A stretch of DNA of 64,000 nucleotides from Shewanella pneumatophori. GTDB lineage: Bacteria > Pseudomonadota > Gammaproteobacteria > Enterobacterales > Shewanellaceae. Location of the stretch: contig NZ_JAKILB010000015.1 of NCBI RefSeq assembly GCF_023283895.1, positions 55,128-119,127 on the forward strand. Direction: 5' to 3'. The position numbers and the translations under genes are program-made. The notes under the pieces were generated by a model. The model was not told the DNA's origin and searched no databases. It saw only the letters and a list, made by a program, of their open reading frames with translations. This document shows, one piece after another, positions 60,300 through 64,000 of this stretch (the stretch's first letter is position 1; each line of letters begins with the position of its first letter).

Positions 60300-60914
60300 A
60301 TGGGCATTAGAGCACAACAAAAAGAGAAAACGCGGCGGGCACTTGTCGATGCGGCATTTAGTCAATTAAGCGCTGAGCGTAGCTTTTCTAGCCTGAGTTT
60401 GCGTGAAGTTGCACGTGAAGCGAATATTGCTCCCACTTCTTTCTATCGCCATTTTAAAGATATGAATGAATTGGGCTTAACCATGGTTGATGAAGGTGGT
60501 TTAACCCTCAGACAGATGATGCGTAAAGGTCGTCAGCGTGCAGAAGCGGGCGGCAGTGTTATTCGTATTTCTGTTGAAACCTTTATGGAAGTGCTTGAAT
60601 CTAACCCAAACGTTTTCCGCATTCTATTACATGAACGTTCAGGCACCTCTGCACCTTTCAGGGGCGCAGTAGCTCGAGAAATTGAACACTTTATTTCTGA
60701 ATTGGCGCATTATACTGAGGCAACTGCTAATCGTTCTCCAGAACTAGCACATGCTCAAGCTGAAGCATTAGTAACATTAGTGTTCAACGCTGGTGCTGCC
60801 GCGTTAGATATGAAACGTGCAGACCGTAAAATTTTGGCTGACCGTTTAGTTATCCAGTTGCATATGATCGCTAAAGGCGCTGAAGCGCTGCAGCATAAAA
60901 AAGAGCAGAAGTAA
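60300..60914 (+). CDS. fabR: Fatty-acid-responsive TetR-family repressor
   Basis: HTH-type repressor of unsaturated fatty acid genes, sensing acyl thioesters. It is 204 aa from the ATG at 60300 (MGIRAQQKEKTRRALVDAAF), as in E. coli FabR; the frame opens 23 codons earlier. The helix-turn-helix is at about residues 28-50 (LSLREVAREANIAPTSFYRHF). The ligand domain has RMLLHERSGTS-like and EALVTLVFNAGAAAL segments. Its neighbour, the desaturase, is a natural target, as DesT controls a desaturase in Pseudomonas. In E. coli fabR also lies upstream of trmA and murI. Confidence 0.94.
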   Translation: MGIRAQQKEKTRRALVDAAFSQLSAERSFSSLSLREVAREANIAPTSFYRHFKDMNELGLTMVDEGGLTLRQMMRKGRQRAEAGGSVIRISVETFMEVLESNPNVFRILLHERSGTSAPFRGAVAREIEHFISELAHYTEATANRSPELAHAQAEALVTLVFNAGAAALDMKRADRKILADRLVIQLHMIAKGAEALQHKKEQK

Positions 60915-60930
60915 TCGAATGATTAAACGA

Positions 60931-60957
60931 AAAACGGCATCCTTAGGATGCCGTTTT
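60931..60957. terminator. Bidirectional terminator between fabR and trmA
   Basis: AAAACGGCATCC and GGATGCCGTTTT form a twelve-base stem with a three-base loop (TTA), followed by more T residues. It lies between the convergent fabR and trmA genes. Confidence 0.9.
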
Positions 60958-60973
60958 TTATTGGGCTGGGAGC

Positions 60974-62071
60974 TTATTTCTTTTCAAGAAATACACCAGA
61001 CTCCATATGGTCGGTATATGGGAACTGATCAAATAATGCAAAACGAGTGATGTTATGAGTTTTGCTTAGTTCGCCTAAATTGTCGATCAAGGTATGCGGG
61101 TTACAAGAGATATAAACGATACGTTCATAACCTTGTACCAACTTTACTGTGTCTGCATCTAATCCAGCGCGAGGTGGATCGACGAAAATGGTATTACAGT
61201 TATAGCTATCTAAGTCGATACCTTCTAAACGTCTAAAGCTACGTTTTTTCGCCATTGCTTCAGTGAAATCTTCAGCTGACATGCGAATGATCTGCAAGTT
61301 ATCTACTTGGTTAACTTTAATGTTGTACTGCGCCGACTCAACAGAAGGCTTAGCAAGCTCAGTTGCTAATACACGGTCAAAGTTTTGTGCCAACGCAATA
61401 GAGAAGTTACCGTTACCGCAGTAAAGCTCTAGTAAATCACCCGTGCTATTTTTGGTGACATCAATAGCCCATTCAAGCATCTTAACTGACACTTTACCGT
61501 TAGGCTGAGTAAAGCTGTTTTCAATCTGGTGGTATTGCAGCTGCTTACCAGCAACATTAAGTGACTCAACCACAAAGTCTTTATCTAAAATGATTTTTTG
61601 CTTACGTGCACGGCCAATCAAATTAACATTAAACTGAGTGCTTAATGTTTGCTTGAGGATTTTAGCCTGCTGTTCCCACTCGCTATCTAGTTGCTTATGG
61701 TAAAGCAGTGATACTAAGATCTCGCCACTTAGGGTTGATAAGAAATCAATCTGGAATAAACGATGGCGTAAAATAGTGTTCGGCTTTAATAGTTCGACTA
61801 ACGCAGGCATCATTTTGTTAATCAATTCGCTGGCAGGCAGGAACTGATCACAGCGAACTTTACTGTTTAGTTCTTTATCGAACATATAGTAGTAAAGATC
61901 TTCGCCTTCATGCCAAACACGAAATTCAGCACGCATACGGTAATTAGCAGGCTCTGAGCTAAATGCTTCAAGCTCTGGAGTGTCAAAATCAGCAAATAAC
62001 TGAGTTAACTTGACGCGCTTTGCTTCGAGCTGCACATCATAGGTTGTAGGATCCATTGCTGCTAAATTCAT
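60974..62071 (-). CDS. trmA: tRNA (uracil-5-)-methyltransferase
   Basis: Methylates U54 of the tRNA T-loop, using SAM. It is 365 aa, one residue shorter than in E. coli. The SAM motif is LLELYCGNGNFSIAL, with the catalytic Cys in YISCNPHTL and the conserved IFVDPPRAGLD. Two starts, 62071 and 62056, are possible; the first suits the family length. It is divergent from murI, with about 200 bases between them. The order fabR-trmA-murI-rRNA matches E. coli apart from yijD and btuB. Confidence 0.96.
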   Translation of the reverse strand: MNLAAMDPTTYDVQLEAKRVKLTQLFADFDTPELEAFSSEPANYRMRAEFRVWHEGEDLYYYMFDKELNSKVRCDQFLPASELINKMMPALVELLKPNTILRHRLFQIDFLSTLSGEILVSLLYHKQLDSEWEQQAKILKQTLSTQFNVNLIGRARKQKIILDKDFVVESLNVAGKQLQYHQIENSFTQPNGKVSVKMLEWAIDVTKNSTGDLLELYCGNGNFSIALAQNFDRVLATELAKPSVESAQYNIKVNQVDNLQIIRMSAEDFTEAMAKKRSFRRLEGIDLDSYNCNTIFVDPPRAGLDADTVKLVQGYERIVYISCNPHTLIDNLGELSKTHNITRFALFDQFPYTDHMESGVFLEKK

Positions 62072-62269
62072 ATCTTGATCACCGTAGGCATTAAATTAGG
62101 GGCGGAATATTATACTAGATAGCTGGGATGTCCAGTTTCTCGCTTCCGATTTTACCTAGCTTGTGGGAAAATTCTAAAGCAATATAGTTAATCCTGCTGC
62201 TCGATAGTATGTTTGAGCGCGCACCTTTATACAAACTGATGTTATTTTATCTTATCGCGGAGAATACTT

Positions 62270-63073
62270 TTGTCGGGACCTATTCTAATTTTTGATTCGG
62301 GTATTGGTGGTCTATCCATATTCGATGAAATAAGAAAAGCACTACCAGACCAAAGTTACTGCTATCTATTTGATAACGCGCGTCTGCCTTATGGTGAGCT
62401 GGAAGAGTCAGTATTGATTGCTGGTTGTGTTGAGCTGATATGTGAGCAAGTTGCACGTATCAATGCTTGTATGGTTGTTGTTGCGTGTAATTCTGCCAGC
62501 ACTTTGGTGTTACCAGCTTTAAGAGAGCAACTCTCTATTCCTATTGTTGGCGTGGTACCAGCAATAAAACCTGCAGCGCAATTATCAAAAGCACGCCATA
62601 TAGGACTGCTCGCAACACCTGGCACTATAAAACGCTCTTATACTAAAGAGCTGATTGAGCAGTTTGCTGAGGGCTGTAAAGTCGAGCTGTTTGGATCATC
62701 AGAACTTGTTATGTTGGCAGAAGCCAAATTAGCAGGAGAAGAGATAGACCTTGTTAAGCTTGCTCAACAGCTTAAACCAATCCAGATAACTAACCTTGAT
62801 ACATTGGTACTTGGCTGCACTCATTTTCCGATCGTTGCTAAAGAAATACAGCAAGTATTGGGGCAAGAGGTAACATTACTCGATTCGGGTAAAGCGGTAG
62901 CACAGAGAGTGTGCTTTTTATTAGAAGAGTTAAAGCGTGATGCGAAGATTAATCAACAGAGCGATTGGTCAGCTATTTATACAACTACAACTATCAATCA
63001 AGGCTTAACAACCCGACTAGCCGAAAAAGGCTTCACTATTATAGTGTCACGATCTTCAGCTAATCTAGGTTAG
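62270..63073 (+). CDS. murI: Glutamate racemase, TTG start
   Basis: Converts L-glutamate to D-glutamate for peptidoglycan. It is 267 aa. The two catalytic cysteines are in VVACNSASTLV (about residue 72) and LVLGCTHFPIV (about 183), and the N-terminal IFDSGIGGLSIF carries the conserved Asp and Ser. The start is TTG at 62270, with GGAG seven bases upstream; no ATG or GTG lies near. The TTG may lower expression. Next comes a convergent RRM gene, then the rRNA promoters. Confidence 0.94.
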   Translation: MSGPILIFDSGIGGLSIFDEIRKALPDQSYCYLFDNARLPYGELEESVLIAGCVELICEQVARINACMVVVACNSASTLVLPALREQLSIPIVGVVPAIKPAAQLSKARHIGLLATPGTIKRSYTKELIEQFAEGCKVELFGSSELVMLAEAKLAGEEIDLVKLAQQLKPIQITNLDTLVLGCTHFPIVAKEIQQVLGQEVTLLDSGKAVAQRVCFLLEELKRDAKINQQSDWSAIYTTTTINQGLTTRLAEKGFTIIVSRSSANLG

Positions 63074-63086
63074 CTATACATTTATA

Positions 63087-63542
63087 TTATGCGTTATCAC
63101 TTTTATCTGAATCTTGCGATTTAGCTTCACGCACTTTTAATGTTCTTTCCTGGAAGTCGAACTCATTTAATTTAGCCATAGCTTTCTTAGCACCAGCTTC
63201 TGACATTTCAATAAATCCAAATCCTTTACGACGACCAGTCTTACGATCACGAACCAAACGTACAGAGTTAACTGGGCCAAACTCACCAAATAGAGCTTTT
63301 ACTTCTCCTTCATGTACGCGATAAGGAAGATTACCTACATATAGAGTCATCGTTGGACCACTATATGGTTCGTTGCTGTTAGTTTTAGAAGCAGGCGTTT
63401 TAGATTGAAGAGAAAAAATAACGCTCGCAATAATAGCACCAGTAAAGAAAGCAATGGCGCCGTTTAGATCTGGTGCGATTTGAAAAATAGCGAGCGCACC
63501 TATAATGGCTACGGCCAATACGATCAAGAATGACTTCTGCAT
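63087..63542 (-). CDS. Membrane-anchored RRM-type RNA-binding protein
   Basis: A 151 aa protein. Two hydrophobic segments lie at about residues 4-22 and 29-46 (FLIVLAVAIIGALAIFQIA; GAIAFFTGAIIASVIFSL). After a linker comes a single RNA recognition motif (about 65-140): RNP2 is LYVGNL and RNP1 is RKGFGFIEM. A polar tail ends DSDKSDNA. The frame extends to 63620, but the ATG at 63542 precedes the first membrane segment and has AGAGA upstream. The RNA target is unknown. Convergent with murI. Confidence 0.85.
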   Translation of the reverse strand: MQKSFLIVLAVAIIGALAIFQIAPDLNGAIAFFTGAIIASVIFSLQSKTPASKTNSNEPYSGPTMTLYVGNLPYRVHEGEVKALFGEFGPVNSVRLVRDRKTGRRKGFGFIEMSEAGAKKAMAKLNEFDFQERTLKVREAKSQDSDKSDNA

Positions 63543-63769
63543 AAATATAATCTCTAAAGAATAAATGAATTGATAACTAACTGTTAATAACCTGCCATAT
63601 GGTAATGAATTATTAGCCAATAGACTAGTGTGTTGCTGAAAAAATGAACTTTATCTATAACCTAGAACAAACTTGCTGCAAATTTAGTCGCAAAAAGTAG
63701 GATAAATAACCTAAAAACGGGGCTTTGTTGAAAACTTCAGCAAGCGAACATTTATTTGATAAAAAGCGC

Positions 63770-63797
63770 TTGCGCTCTTTTTGAATCTCCCTATAAT
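63770..63797 (+). promoter_or_regulatory. rRNA-type promoter, upstream copy
   Basis: -35 TTGCGC (63770-63775) and -10 TATAAT (63792-63797) are separated by 16 bases. A GC-rich discriminator GCGACCCC follows, as in stringently controlled rRNA promoters. Confidence 0.8.
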
Positions 63798-63856
63798 GCG
63801 ACCCCACTGACACGGCGCAGCAGGCAACAAGCCAAGCAGCACGAGTTCGAGTTAGT

Positions 63857-63883
63857 GAGTTAACTTCTTCGGAACGATAACTC
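63857..63883 (+). other. Leader hairpin with a UUCG tetraloop
   Basis: GAGTTA (63857-63862) pairs with TAACTC (63878-63883), and TTC (65-67) with GAA (72-74) around TTCG (68-71). A second copy of GAGTTA at 63849-63854 offers an alternative pairing. It lies in the transcript from the upstream promoter. Confidence 0.5.
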
Positions 63884-63964
63884 TGGTGGCAAGCGGTTTA
63901 AGAGCTTCACGCAATGACTTCTGATTAAGAAATCAACGCTTGAAAAACTTCTTAAAATAAACGC

Positions 63965-63992
63965 TTGACGCCAACAACGGGAAGTGTAGAAT
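63965..63992 (+). promoter_or_regulatory. rRNA-type promoter, downstream copy
   Basis: -35 TTGACG (63965-63970) and -10 TAGAAT (63987-63992) are separated by 16 bases, followed by ACGCCTCC, a GC-rich discriminator. The pattern matches the promoter nearest to 16S rRNA in Vibrio and Shewanella operons. Confidence 0.8.
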
Positions 63993-64000
63993 ACGCCTCC

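Larger units (their letters stand above)
63543..64000 (+). promoter_or_regulatory. rRNA operon promoter and leader region
   Basis: A non-coding stretch to the window edge, typical of the region before 16S rRNA. It has an A/T-rich stretch that may act as an UP element, two promoters (63770-63797 and 63965-63992) and a structured leader between them. The rRNA genes would start beyond base 64000 and are not seen here. In E. coli murI is also followed by an rRNA operon (rrnB). Confidence 0.8.

Noticed and set aside
1..64000. Mobile elements, prophage, tRNA genes
   Set aside because: No transposase, integrase, phage structural gene, att-like repeat or tRNA-like sequence was recognised by reading; a dedicated tRNA scan was not possible here.

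Overview
The window is one continuous stretch of gammaproteobacterial core chromosome, most likely Shewanella or a close marine relative. Four things point there: the gene content (KdkA and single-Kdo style LPS core genes, a complete gspC-N operon between hslR and a yrfG homologue, the selD-selU pair, fabR next to a desaturase, and trmA-murI leading into an rRNA promoter region), a DUF2986 small protein, moderate AT-rich codon use, and gene order shared with Vibrio and E. coli. I saw no insertion sequence, prophage, CRISPR array or tRNA gene. The assignment rests on recognised protein families, not on a database search.

Layout. 1-9 kb: LPS core genes. These are the 3' part of waaA, kdkA, a heptosyltransferase-family GT9, an unassigned GT-B protein, a CDP-glycerol-transferase-like protein, a WaaE-like GT2, a GT4 and wecB. 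9-12.4 kb: gltS, then the folX-folE-folM tetrahydromonapterin operon on the minus strand. 12.4-16.6 kb: a DUF3429/DCC pair followed by a tightly coupled five-gene operon. It has a bufferin-type precursor (DUF2282), its MNIO-family maturase (DUF692), a DUF2063 partner, an ECF sigma factor and a membrane protein likely to be its anti-sigma factor. 16.7-22.9 kb: a DUF333 lipoprotein, an exported catalase with an ankyrin partner (katB-ankB), moeA-moeB and ferritin. 22.9-30.2 kb: a nitrate-sensor-like PAS-GGDEF-EAL protein, ribB behind an FMN riboswitch, a lipoprotein-type oligopeptidase B and a GIY-YIG protein. 30.3-37.3 kb: a short signal peptidase I, a repeat-rich DUF4097-like lipoprotein, a methyltransferase, an M14 peptidase and a Cache chemoreceptor.

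37.3-54.5 kb: pckA-hslO-hslR, the complete type II secretion operon gspCDEFGHIJKLMN (no prepilin peptidase here), then a yrfG homologue, nudE and cysQ. Relative to E. coli, where nudE, yrfG, hslR, hslO and pckA are neighbours, the gsp operon sits inside the block. 54.5-64 kb: a GNAT acetyltransferase, an MFS transporter carrying what looks like a dead PlsC-type acyltransferase tail, selU-selD, a fatty-acid desaturase divergent from fabR with a palindrome between them, trmA, murI (TTG start), a membrane-anchored RRM protein, and tandem rRNA-type promoters. The rRNA operon itself should begin just beyond the right edge.

Functional themes are the cell envelope (LPS core, secretion, lipoproteins, desaturase/FabR), metal and oxidative stress (buf operon, catalase, ferritin) and cofactors (pterin, molybdopterin, flavin, selenium). 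The best candidate for a less-described system is the buf operon with its own sigma/anti-sigma pair. Start codons were often moved inward from the longest reading frame where a Shine-Dalgarno sequence or family alignment supports it; this is stated per gene.
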